DNA of 11,197 nucleotides from Thoreauomyces humboldtii (Eukaryota; Chytridiomycota; Chytridiomycetes; Spizellomycetales; Powellomycetaceae), in the NCBI GenBank assembly GCA_027596035.1, contig JADGJA010000756.1, positions 1 through 11,197 of the forward strand, given 5' to 3'. Made by a program: the position numbers and the translations under genes. Positions 1 through 7,839 of the stretch are shown here, piece after piece (the first letter of the stretch is position 1; every line of letters begins with the position of its first letter). The notes under the pieces were generated by a model. It did no database searches. It was not told where the DNA came from and saw only the letters and a program-made list of their open reading frames with translations.

Positions 1-235
1 TGGGAGCCTGGGAGCAGGAGCGAGCAGGGGGCTTCTTTTGCTTTCCTAGGCGACCATTGTTGCTGCCGCTATAGATCAATGCGGGCCCCGCATTTTCCGG
101 GGGCGAAAAATCGTTGCTGACATCGGCTGCCAGCGGAATCTGCTCGGAAGGAGCAGCGACGGCAAGGAATGGAAGGACCGCCGTGGCTGTCAGTAGGACC
201 GCAACGATGGTAATTCTTGAGCTGATGGACCGCAT
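1..235 (-). CDS. Secreted or membrane protein, N-terminal fragment (runs off left edge)
   Basis: A reading frame on the minus strand starts at the ATG at 235-233 and stays open to the left edge, giving 78 residues with no stop. The start context is good (ACCATG, A at -3). The N-terminus is a textbook signal peptide: basic n-region (MRSISSR), hydrophobic core of about 18 residues (ITIVAVLLTATAVLPFLAVAA) shown here only as a class, and an Ala-x-Ala-type site (AVAA) near residue 28. What follows is Ser/Pro/Asn-rich, then a basic stretch (GKQKKPPAR), with no domain I recognise. I infer secretory-pathway entry; the function is unknown because most of the protein lies outside the window. The STPG2 gene lies upstream on the same strand, 454 bp away. 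Confidence 0.65.
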   Translation of the reverse strand, partial: MRSISSRITIVAVLLTATAVLPFLAVAAPSEQIPLAADVSNDFSPPENAGPALIYSGSNNGRLGKQKKPPARSCSQAP

Positions 236-689
236 GGTTACCCGGGGGGTCAATAAGTTAGTTCAGGCGAGGAAAGTGCGATCTATGTCTACTGAATACC
301 CGGTGTCATGTTCTGCTGCGCAGCGACATGGCAGCTCATCGTTGTGACTCACCTCAGAGTCGATAGCTCTCTCGCTTCTGGAGGTTGGTTCAACGCTTCC
401 CCAACTTGCTGTACGTGTGCGGCAGTACCTCGCACCAGGAGGCCTTTTGAAGCACGGTCTGGAAGGGCAGTTGGATGTGGCCGATGCTTGCCTCCCGTCA
501 AGGTTCCTCGATCTAGTCAGCGCGTACCTTTTCTATTTTATTAGGTTGCAGGTTTTGGAAAAAAGTCTCAAGATCGCCCCATCTTAAATTGAAGTGTGCG
601 TACGTCGACCTTGGCAAACGCTTGTCCAGGAAAGAACCCGGGCGAGCCAGCTTTACAAGGAAGAGGGAAAGGTTCTCCTCTGTTTGTTT
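236..689. other. Intergenic: promoter of the secreted-protein gene and 3' flank of STPG2
   Basis: 454 bp between two minus-strand genes. It should hold the terminator/poly(A) region of STPG2 (right part) and the promoter of the secreted-protein gene (left part). I see no AATAAA, no clear TATA box and no convincing coding frame; short plus-strand frames here show no recognisable protein. Nothing else is supported. Confidence 0.6.
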
Positions 690-3571
690 TCAAGCAACCA
701 CTCCCTCCCTTCCCCTCGTCTCGGCAGCTACAGCCGCCGCAGCGTTAGCCCTCCCGATTTGCTGCCTCGACCACTCCGTGAGGGTGATGTTGTACGTCTT
801 ACGAAGCAGACCGCTGCCGTGGTTCGGTGAGAGGTAGGTGCCGGGACCGGGTACGGTGTTGGTAGCGGACTTGAACCGTGGTTCCTGTGGAAAGTTGCAT
901 GAAGCGTCAGGATCCGGATGAAGGATGAAAAAAATTGGAGAAAATGTAAAAACGTACGGTGGAGACACCATTTCCTCGGCGAATGTCCCGTTTTTCGAGT
1001 ATGAGAGGCTCGTATTGACCTGGTCCTGGTAGCCGTTCTTTCACTGACGTGGCTCGAGCGGTTTAGCCGGCACGAGAAAGCATATATCTTTTTCACAACA
1101 ATCGTCCCTCACCTGTAAAGACCTCTCGAGGAGTCCCGCTGATCATCCCAGCCGTCTTAGGTACCCGAAACCTGACCTTCCCGTTGTCGTACGCACTTGC
1201 CACTTCGTAAGCGCCAGGAGGCGGGAGATCTCCAGGAAGAACATGGCTCAGAAGCAAGTTGCCAAAAGACGCGGTTAGACAGCGGATGTCTTTCTCACCT
1301 GGACGAGTGCTCCCATCGGCAAACCGTTCCGTCTGCGTTCCGAACACTGGCGCGTGAGCCTTGACCGGGTTGACCAGGAGATTTCCGAGGGCAAAGTGGG
1401 CTGGTCCTTGTCCCGTGAGCTTCGTGATGCGGGTAGGAGGACGTGGAGGAGTGCCGCCTGATCGAGACGGTCGAGACGTCGGAGCGTGATGGTGGGGAGA
1501 AGCCGGCGTGGATGGAAGCGTGGTACTATCGGGTGACGGATTCTCGTACGTGTCTGGATCGTAGGTACCTGGTCCTGGGTCAAGGTTCTGGGAAGGACTG
1601 GTCAGATGCATATGCGAAGACACATTCGCTATGTTCGTGCGGGTTGTACCATCTTTGGAGGCGGAAAACGCTCGGAAATTGACCCGAATGCTCCCGGCTG
1701 AGGTCTTTGAATCTTCTTCTGTACTCGCCGTGACAGGCTGTCCATCTGTATGAAAGATATAACAACTGCCAATCGAATCGTCTCATCCGTTCTTTCTGCT
1801 GATTACCTCCTCAATCTCATAGCTTCCAGGAGCGGGCTGCGACTTACTGCGATGGCCGGCGGGATCATTGAATCGAGTGGTTGTGGATCCAAAGGGCTGA
1901 GGTCGACCTATTGGCGTCTAAAGCGACGGCAGGGTGAACTCAGAAATAGTGTTTCAAGCAGTGAAGTTGGTTTGCAATTCCTTACCTTTGGCGCCTCAGC
2001 GGACTCGGGATGGTAAGCGCCTGGTCCGGGTGTCCGAGCCTGCTCGGTGGTCAGGTATTCGGAGGGATGCACATGTCCTCCTGCGGCTTTTCCCACCCGA
2101 AGCAGGTTTTAGTTGAGCACTCGAACCCAAGCCGAAGCAGGAGATTCATCTCACAAGCAAAAAGAATCCGCCCTCGTGGTCGCTCCATGTTCTCCTGGAT
2201 CGGGGTCTTGATCTCGTAGGCTCCCGGTCCAGGTACGTTCTGCGATTGTGCAAAAGCGGTCAGTGAAATTTGCTTTTTCCTTTCCATTAAAGCAAGCAAT
2301 CAATCCAACCTTTTTCTTACTATCCTTCAAGATGGCATCCGTCAAGCGGACGCAGGGTGCGAGCGTCATCAGGGCCGCCTCGTTCCCGGTCCCTCCCGAG
2401 GCTGCATAGTAACTCCTCACGTCTGCCGTCTCGTACATGCCTGGAGCAGGAGTGTCGAGTGTCCGGAACGTCAAACGCTCCGCCGTGTCTTCTCCAGAGT
2501 GCATGAATGTTGGGCCACGGTGCTCGTACTGACTACGGGATGCGAACGAGGTGTGGGGGTTGTATGCTGGACCGGGCTGTAAGACAAAGCGAGAAGACTG
2601 TTGAAGAGACTGCAAAACAGGCAGAATCTGCGAATCATATAACTCACGTCTTCCGAGGTCTTTGGAGGTTTGCGAGGAACCAAGTCGCCGTCTACAATGA
2701 TAGTTTTCGTCGTTATGATTTCTTGCAAACTCCTTCGTTGACCATCACGGCCCCCTCTCACCAGCGTTCTCCTGAAACCCAAACGCCCTCCTGGTAGGCG
2801 GAATGCTGGGAGCTCCATGTTTCCGCCTCCACACGATCTTGCTCCTCCCTCCCTCACTTCCAGCCGCACTCCTAGACTTTCTCTTCACCTTCGTCCTCCC
2901 CGCACCGCCAGCAGCACGTCCATGGACCGTAGGTTTCCCAGGCTCGCTCCCTCTCCTCTCCACGACCACCTCATCCCCATCCTCCTGTCCATCCTTTCCC
3001 TCTCCTTCCTTGTTCACGGTCGAGGGTCCCCTTCCAGGCTGTCGAGTCAGTGGATGGGTCCGACTTCCGAGTTCCAGGGGCTCTCGATGAGGGGATCGGG
3101 TTCGACGGACGGGATCCGGAGGTCGATAGGTCCCTGGTCCTGGGTTTCGGTTGAGGAGGACGCCGAAGCGAGCCACCTTGGACATGCCGAACTCGGGAGC
3201 TTTGTGGGGACTGTGGAGGGCGGGTCGAAGTTGTTCGACGGCGTAGGCTCCCGGTGCTGGACCTCGCGTCACGGTGGAGTCAAAGTAGGAGGAACGGGGG
3301 GTGAGCGAGGCGAAGGGTGCATAGCTGATGAAGGAAGAGTGAGATATGCGGAAGTAGCATGCAAGCCATGCAGAAGGGTCAAGAAGTCAGGAACGAGTAT
3401 TTGGGCAGCGGTCGAGCAGACAGTTCGAATGTGTGATAGTTACCCTTCATCGCCGTGCAGCTTCCCAGAGATCAAGGCCGGGGCATCGGCGGTGTAGCAT
3501 CCGGGTCCTAACCTCGGGTTGGCACGATCGCCATCCGGCGCCATGAACTTTCGTTGCGACCGCGAGTACAT
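690..3571 (-). CDS. STPG2: Sperm-tail PG-rich repeat protein, STPG2-like, 12 exons, 693 aa
   Basis: Flagellar STPGR-family protein, rebuilt from 12 exons (minus strand): 3571-3444, 3324-2762, 2691-2648, 2576-2310, 2239-2155, 2086-1986, 1917-1807, 1745-1650, 1587-1299, 1229-1113, 1043-958, 884-690. All junctions are GT..AG and in frame. The protein has 12 Pro-Gly-x-Tyr-type motifs (GPGCY, APGAY, PGPGTY, PGPAY, APGMY, PGPGAY twice, APGSY, PGPGTY, PPGAY, PGPGQY, PGPGTY) plus PFGS/AFGS/FGT..RF spacers. Start MYSR.., then GYAPFASL..R, then PSIPP...FGFQE..DGDL and GPAYNP follow the order I recall for STPG2, which fixes the start codon. Residues about 112-213 are a charged low-complexity insert, making it longer than human STPG2 (about 459 aa). 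The C-terminus has LLRKTYNITL. The donor of intron 4 (GTTGGA) and the acceptor of intron 5 (AAAAG) are the weakest calls. Family is near certain; orthology is likely. Confidence 0.88.
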
Positions 3572-4099
3572 GATTCTTATGGGTAGGTGAAGAAACCGGG
3601 ACGATTGAATCGGAAGAAAGGAGAAGGCGGTCACAGCACCTTTTCCTTTGATATGATTCGCCGGAGGGCTGGGTCGCTCGAGAAGGGATCGGAGTGCGGT
3701 CGACCACTGAGAGTTATGAATGAGTTGCGGGGTTTAGAAGGAATGGATTCTATTTTGATGGAGGGCTTGTTACGGCGGCCGGGGTCTGTCGAAAAGACTC
3801 GTCGAACTTCGGCTCCGCCGTACGGCATCCAGCGAAAGGGCAGCTGACAACAGCGATCTCCCTAGCCGCCTAGCGGCAGTGGCCCGGCTTCATTTTAACA
3901 AAATTTAAGGTGACATGATTAAAATGTTTGTACAAGAGCACGGGATAAGCAAAAAAAAAACGGAAGATTGAACTCAAAAGTCAAAGTCAAAGCGGGGGTC
4001 GATGAGAAAAGCAAATCGTTCATGTGAGAACAAGAGAACAGGAGGGGGTTCCGAAGTGGTCCTGCGACAGAACCGTGCAAAGTCCTGAAAAGCCAAGGC
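3572..4099. other. Intergenic: STPG2 promoter/leader and 3' flank of the Ser-rich gene
   Basis: 528 bp between two minus-strand genes. The part next to 3571 should be the STPG2 leader and promoter. The part next to 4099 should be the 3' UTR of the neighbouring gene and holds a 10-A run at 3951-3960 and a short AAAGTC/CAAAGT tandem near 3975-3995. A 65-codon minus-strand frame (3828-3631) sits in the leader and may be an upstream ORF; it has no recognisable domain. Confidence 0.55.
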
Positions 4100-6301
4100 T
4101 CATCGTCTCTGGGAATACTGGAAGGTATGGTTGTTGTGAGACGCCGCGTCGCCTTCCGCAAATGCTAGAAGCGGAGTGGGAGTGATCGAGTTGGTCGAGG
4201 GTGGGAAGGTAGCGACCGGGTATGGGTACTGCTGATGCTGGGAATAAGGAGGGGAGGTGTGTCGGCCGGCCTGGGGACCCCAGCTGTGTCGACGGGTGTA
4301 GTCCACATTGCGGACAAATGAAGGTTGTTGTCGGGCCAGATGTCGACTAGAGGAAGCTTGTGCCAGCTGAGGATGCTGCTCGAAATGACCAGTAGTTGAA
4401 GTACGTGTCCCGTGGAACGTTCGGCGACGAACGTCCTTCAGGTGCTTGTCTCGCAAAATCTGCAGTGGGAGGTCGTCATGAAGATCGCGCAATTCAGGAT
4501 TGCTTGCTTTCGAGCCACGAGGTGTGGGTGATGCTTTTCTCGGAGCGTCAGGAACCGAGTTAGGCATTGGCAAACTTCCGTCAGCCATTGCTCGGTCAGA
4601 TCCTGCAGCAGAAAGTCGTTTCTGGTTAGGTTCCGCAGAGCGAGAAGATCGAGCTGCGAGGGGCGCGGCAAAAGCACGCTTTTGCGGTGCGACAGGCGGA
4701 CGTAAGGCGTTCGCAGGCAATTGTTGTGTTGACGTTTTTTTCACCGGCAGGGGTGGGATAGATGCTGGGTCGACAATCACCGGGCGCGATCGTGCATCAA
4801 GCGATCGATTAGAACGTTTCTCGTTCACCGACGGTGGCGGGGTTGCCGTGAGCGTTGCCGATGATTTGCGTCGGTCCTTTCCCGATAAACCCAAGGAAAG
4901 CACGCGAGAAAATCGAGTTTTCAGCGAGCCCTTTCCGGCGCTGGCTAAAGTGTCACGGCTTTGCGAGTGAGCCAAGATCCGCTCAGTGGTTGGTCGACTG
5001 TCAATACTAGTGCGACCGGAAAGAAAGCTGAACGAGAACCGGCCGGACTTTTCGGCTGGCTGTTTCGCGGATCCGGAGGTACTACATCCGGAGCTGCCTG
5101 CTGATTTGTTCGTCACGACGTCGGAACCCCCGGAACTTGAATGCGTGTTAGTGTCCGAGCCGGTGCTGCTTGGGCTTAAGGTGACTTCGCTCAGTCCCCC
5201 TGCTGAATTTTCAACAGCCTTCAGTCTGCCGAGTTCCATCTTCGCAGCAAGTCCTCGAAAGTGAAGATCGTCAAGGACGCTGGGCTCAGGTTCCGAGCCC
5301 TGCCGAGGACGCGCCTCCTCAGAGCTCTTGCGGAAGATGGATCTTCGGACCGGGAGGCGACCTGCGCCTGCGCCGTCACCGCCTCGAGGACTCGTGCTTT
5401 CCGCGAACGCTTCCGTCACCGAAGGAGTGCGTTGTATTTCGAAGCTCGTACTGCCTGTTCCGACGTCTTTGACAAACTCCCTCCGCAAAAAGCTTTCGCT
5501 CACGGGTCGAGGAAGTGTAGGATGGATACGGGGGCGCGTCAGATCGGTAGGACGGGCCGACTTTCGCAGTGCAATCTCGTTGATGGTCAGATCCTGCATG
5601 TCCTTCAGATACCCCTCTGCCACGACGCGTCGGCGTCGGTCGTCGTCCGATTTGCTCCCTCGCTCCAAAACCTTGCGCCTCAACCGTTCGACTTCTGCTT
5701 TCAGTGAAACGATCTGAGCGGCGTCGGCCTGTTGCGTCATGCTTTTCGTGCGATAAGCGTTGGTGAGGACGCGGCCGCGAACGTAGAGCATTGCGAATAG
5801 CAACTCGGACAGCCTGCGGGTGGAGCGATGGGCGTACGCCGCAATTTCTTGCAACGCGACCGTGTGAGCTTCTGGGTGACTTTCTGCTGCGGTAAGATCG
5901 GCGGATGTCAATGGAGGACTTGGACTTGCACGTGGGGAGGTTGCCATTGGAAATCCTGGACAGCAGAAACGAACCGATTCACCTCAGTGAGAGGCCAGTC
6001 AACACACGCGAGAAGTCGATGACCTACCTATGCAGTTGAGGACCGCAACAAGCTCACTCCACTCGGTGCTGTCCGCCTTCCAGACGATTGCGGCATTCCG
6101 AAGGGCATGGATGGTTTTGTTGATGGCGTCCGGCCTGTCGCGAGCTCCGGCTCGAATGGTTGCATCGAACAGGGGCTCGGTGAGGACAGACTGCAGGTCG
6201 AGGGGGACCGGCTCGGGGGTGATGAAAAGATGAAGGTGTTGGAGGGCGGCGGGAGGAGGACTAGCGTCCCCTGGAGAATCCTTGGTTCGAGACGTGGGCA
6301 T
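4100..6301 (-). CDS. Ser-rich, largely disordered protein with short coiled coil, 709 aa, unknown function
   Basis: Two exons on the minus strand: 6301-6028 and 5955-4100, joined by an intron 6027-5956 (GTAGGT donor, pyrimidine-rich tract ending GTCCAG). The join keeps frame and adds an N-terminal part of about 92 residues to a 615-aa open frame. Residues about 1-92 look helical and folded (..DAINKTIHALRNAAIVW..). Residues about 120-155 are helical (EIAAYAHRSTRRLSELLFAM). Residues about 166-194 form a short heptad coiled coil (SLKAEVERLRRKVLE). From about residue 210 to the end it is Ser/Thr/Pro/Arg-rich and probably disordered, with several basophilic-kinase-like sites (RRKSS, RRHS, QKRLS, RKASP). 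I do not recognise a family. It could be a cytoskeletal or signalling scaffold, but that is a guess from composition. The start at 6301 is chosen because it is the first in-frame ATG and has a purine at -3. Confidence 0.78.
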
Positions 6302-6505
6302 TTCGGGAAAGAGCGAGAATCACAGCCTGAAGAGATCGCGGGTGGCCATTGACGGGTGCGGGAAGGATGAGGGAAGAGCGATGAAGGACAAGACAAGGAG
6401 GCGAGCAACGATCGGACTGGTGAGAGGGTTGCTCGATCGTCACGACGAGGTTTATGCCAAGAAAACGGTGACGAGTGGGGAGGACCGGTGGCAACGATGC
6501 GCGCT

Positions 6506-6536
6506 GGAGGTTGGTTGGTTGGTTGGGGTTGGGGGG
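6506..6536 (+). repeat. GGTT tandem tract, two-tetrad quadruplex candidate
   Basis: Four tandem GGTT units followed by GGGG-TT-GGGGGG on the plus strand. This is the template strand of the minus-strand gene's leader, where the transcript would read (CCAA)n. Confidence 0.75.
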
Positions 6537-6635
6537 TGATCCGGCGGGGAAAGAGCGATGCAGCGTGGAGTCCCTTCGGCAAACGGAGTCCAGGGGACAA
6601 GGCAGGGCGGGGTGACGAGAGTCCAATGGGATGGG

Positions 6636-6679
6636 TGGAGAAAAAGGGAGAGAGAGAGAGGGAGGGGGGAGGGCGAGGG
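6636..6679 (+). repeat. Polypurine (GA)n tract with G-quadruplex motif
   Basis: An uninterrupted purine run (6636-6673) includes a GA dinucleotide tract (6648-6660). It is followed by GGG-A-GGGGGG-A-GGG-CGA-GGG (6660-6679), which fits the canonical four-run G-quadruplex pattern. On the sense strand of the minus gene it is a CT-rich tract about 350 nt upstream of the start codon. Confidence 0.75.
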
Positions 6680-6806
6680 CCGAGGTGAGAAAAACTTGGG
6701 TGCGCGAGAGAGGCACTCTTGTGTAGTTGCCCTTTGCTGGCTGCCTTCTCTTTGGCTGCCCCCTCCGAGATTTCAGCCGCCCGGTCTCATCTGGGGCAGG
6801 TCTGTG

Positions 6807-6826
6807 TACTGTATTACAGTACTGTA
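6807..6826. repeat. Overlapping TACTGTA palindromes
   Basis: Three 7-mers overlap: TACTGTA (6807-6813), its reverse complement TACAGTA (6815-6821), and TACTGTA (6820-6826). They form a 7-bp inverted repeat with 1-nt spacer and a perfect 12-bp palindrome TACAGTACTGTA (6815-6826). More single copies lie at 7109-7115, 7167-7173 and 7295-7301 (reverse). Confidence 0.8.
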
Positions 6827-7062
6827 TGCATTTTACAACGTTGCGCCTGCCGTGTGCATGAAGGCTGGTCCATCTTTCGAATGTTTCCATTTGTGCTCCC
6901 AATGCATGGCGTTAGCGACTCGTATTTTTTTTATTTTTTGTTGTCGATCTATACATGCGCGAGGCCATTGATGTCGGCTCTTTGTCGAAGAGTGCTGGAG
7001 GCACTAATTGGGCGCCATCGGTGATGCTGATTGCTGAGGAAAAGCACGCAAGGTCATCTTGC

Positions 7063-7091
7063 GCGCGCCCCTGCAGGCTGCAGGGGCGCGC
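7063..7091. repeat. 29-bp GC-rich near-perfect palindrome
   Basis: Left arm GCGCGCCCCTGCAG (7063-7076), one spacer base, right arm CTGCAGGGGCGCGC (7078-7091). The 14-bp arms match perfectly. It could form a cruciform or be a site for a dimeric protein. Confidence 0.85.
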
Positions 7092-7488
7092 ACATCAGGC
7101 AACAGCTGTACTGTACATGCATGGCAGCGCACTTTGAAAAATAAGCGGTACACACTTGCTTGACACTACTGTATTGTTGGGCGAACTTCCTGGGCGACCT
7201 TCGTCTTGGCGAGACCAAAGGGTGAGGAGCTCGCCACGCCCTCGAACAATTGAACGATCCGGATGGTCTGTTTTCGCCTGCTATACAGTGTACCTACAGT
7301 ACAGCGTTGGACGATATTACAAGCCCTCTGCGCGGAACCCGAATGCGAGAAAGCAGCGCGCAGAGAACGTCGTGCGCATCTGCCAGGAACCGGGTCGCTG
7401 GTGAGAGACCGGGCGGTCGGGACAGGCTCTGGACCGACGAGGGAGGGAGGGAGAGGTTTGCGGGATTGTTCCCGTCAAGAAAAAGGTC

Positions 7489-7543
7489 ATGACATCACCC
7501 GAAGAAACCAAAAACAAAACAAGATCCCATGGCCTGATGTCAT
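7489..7543. promoter_or_regulatory. Inverted pair of CRE-like sites
   Basis: ATGACATCA (7489-7497) and its exact reverse complement TGATGTCAT (7535-7543) are 37 bp apart. The core TGACATCA differs by one base from the bZIP CRE site TGACGTCA. They lie about 290-350 bp upstream of the plus-strand start codon. A regulatory role is inferred. Confidence 0.4.
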
Positions 7544-7641
7544 CATGATTTCTGCTTGACTCGTGGTGGTCAGCACCTTCGGCCTTTTGGGCGGGTCTGT
7601 GTGACGCCAAGCTTCCCATCCCATCCCAACGCACAGGTCAA

Positions 7642-7669
<28 letters not shown>
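7642..7669 (+). repeat. (CT)14 microsatellite in promoter/leader
   Basis: Twenty-eight bases of uninterrupted CT repeat on the sense strand, 167-194 nt upstream of the plus-strand start. It is probably a promoter or 5'-leader pyrimidine tract. Confidence 0.9.
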
Positions 7670-7672
<3 letters not shown>

Positions 7673-7686
7673 AACTCTCGCTCTGC

Positions 7687-7839
7687 ATGTCCTCTTCTGC
7701 CGTACCATCTGTACTGCATCATATTATCACATATCGCATCCAGGATCTCCCTCTCCTCTACGGTCCCAGGTGTTATCCCTTGAACCCGCAGCATCCCACA
7801 TCTCATCGACTATCAGCAAGCGAGGATTCCCAACAATGA
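7687..7839 (+). other. Upstream ORF overlapping the main start codon
   Basis: A 50-codon frame starts at ATG 7687-7689 and ends at TGA 7837-7839. Its stop overlaps the main start codon at 7836 as ATGA. The ATG has a poor context (T at -3). It matters only if transcription starts upstream of 7687, which cannot be seen here. The encoded peptide has no recognisable feature. Confidence 0.35.

Larger units (their letters stand above)
6302..7835. promoter_or_regulatory. Divergent intergenic region (bidirectional promoter region)
   Basis: 1,534 bp between two genes transcribed away from each other. Both flanks are pyrimidine-rich on the respective sense strand, as is common in fungal leaders. Long frames across it (for example 6902-6261 minus) are Pro/Ser/Arg-rich and low-complexity and look non-coding. 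The separate entries list the repeats and palindromes seen here. I see no tRNA, no transposon ends and no third gene. Confidence 0.6.

Noticed and set aside
2817..3497. 226-codon plus-strand frame
   Set aside because: It lies opposite STPG2 exon 2 and intron 1; its Ser/Pro/Leu bias is the complement of the low-complexity insert, and the minus strand has recognisable PG repeats.
3631..3828. Possible extra first exon of STPG2 (65 codons)
   Set aside because: The MYSR start at 3571 matches the known start pattern of STPG2, and no good donor/acceptor links this frame to it. Kept only as a possible uORF.
4500..5707. Several plus-strand frames of 90-156 codons
   Set aside because: They are antisense to the 615-codon open frame of the Ser-rich gene and have no coherent domain or splice structure.
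6511..6536. GGTT repeats as a telomere-like tract
   Set aside because: Only four units, not TTAGGG, and inside a gene-rich region.
6261..6902. 213-codon minus-strand frame upstream of the Ser-rich gene
   Set aside because: Pro/Ser/Arg-rich translation of a CT-rich leader; no ATG-supported domain, and no splice join to the downstream gene was needed.
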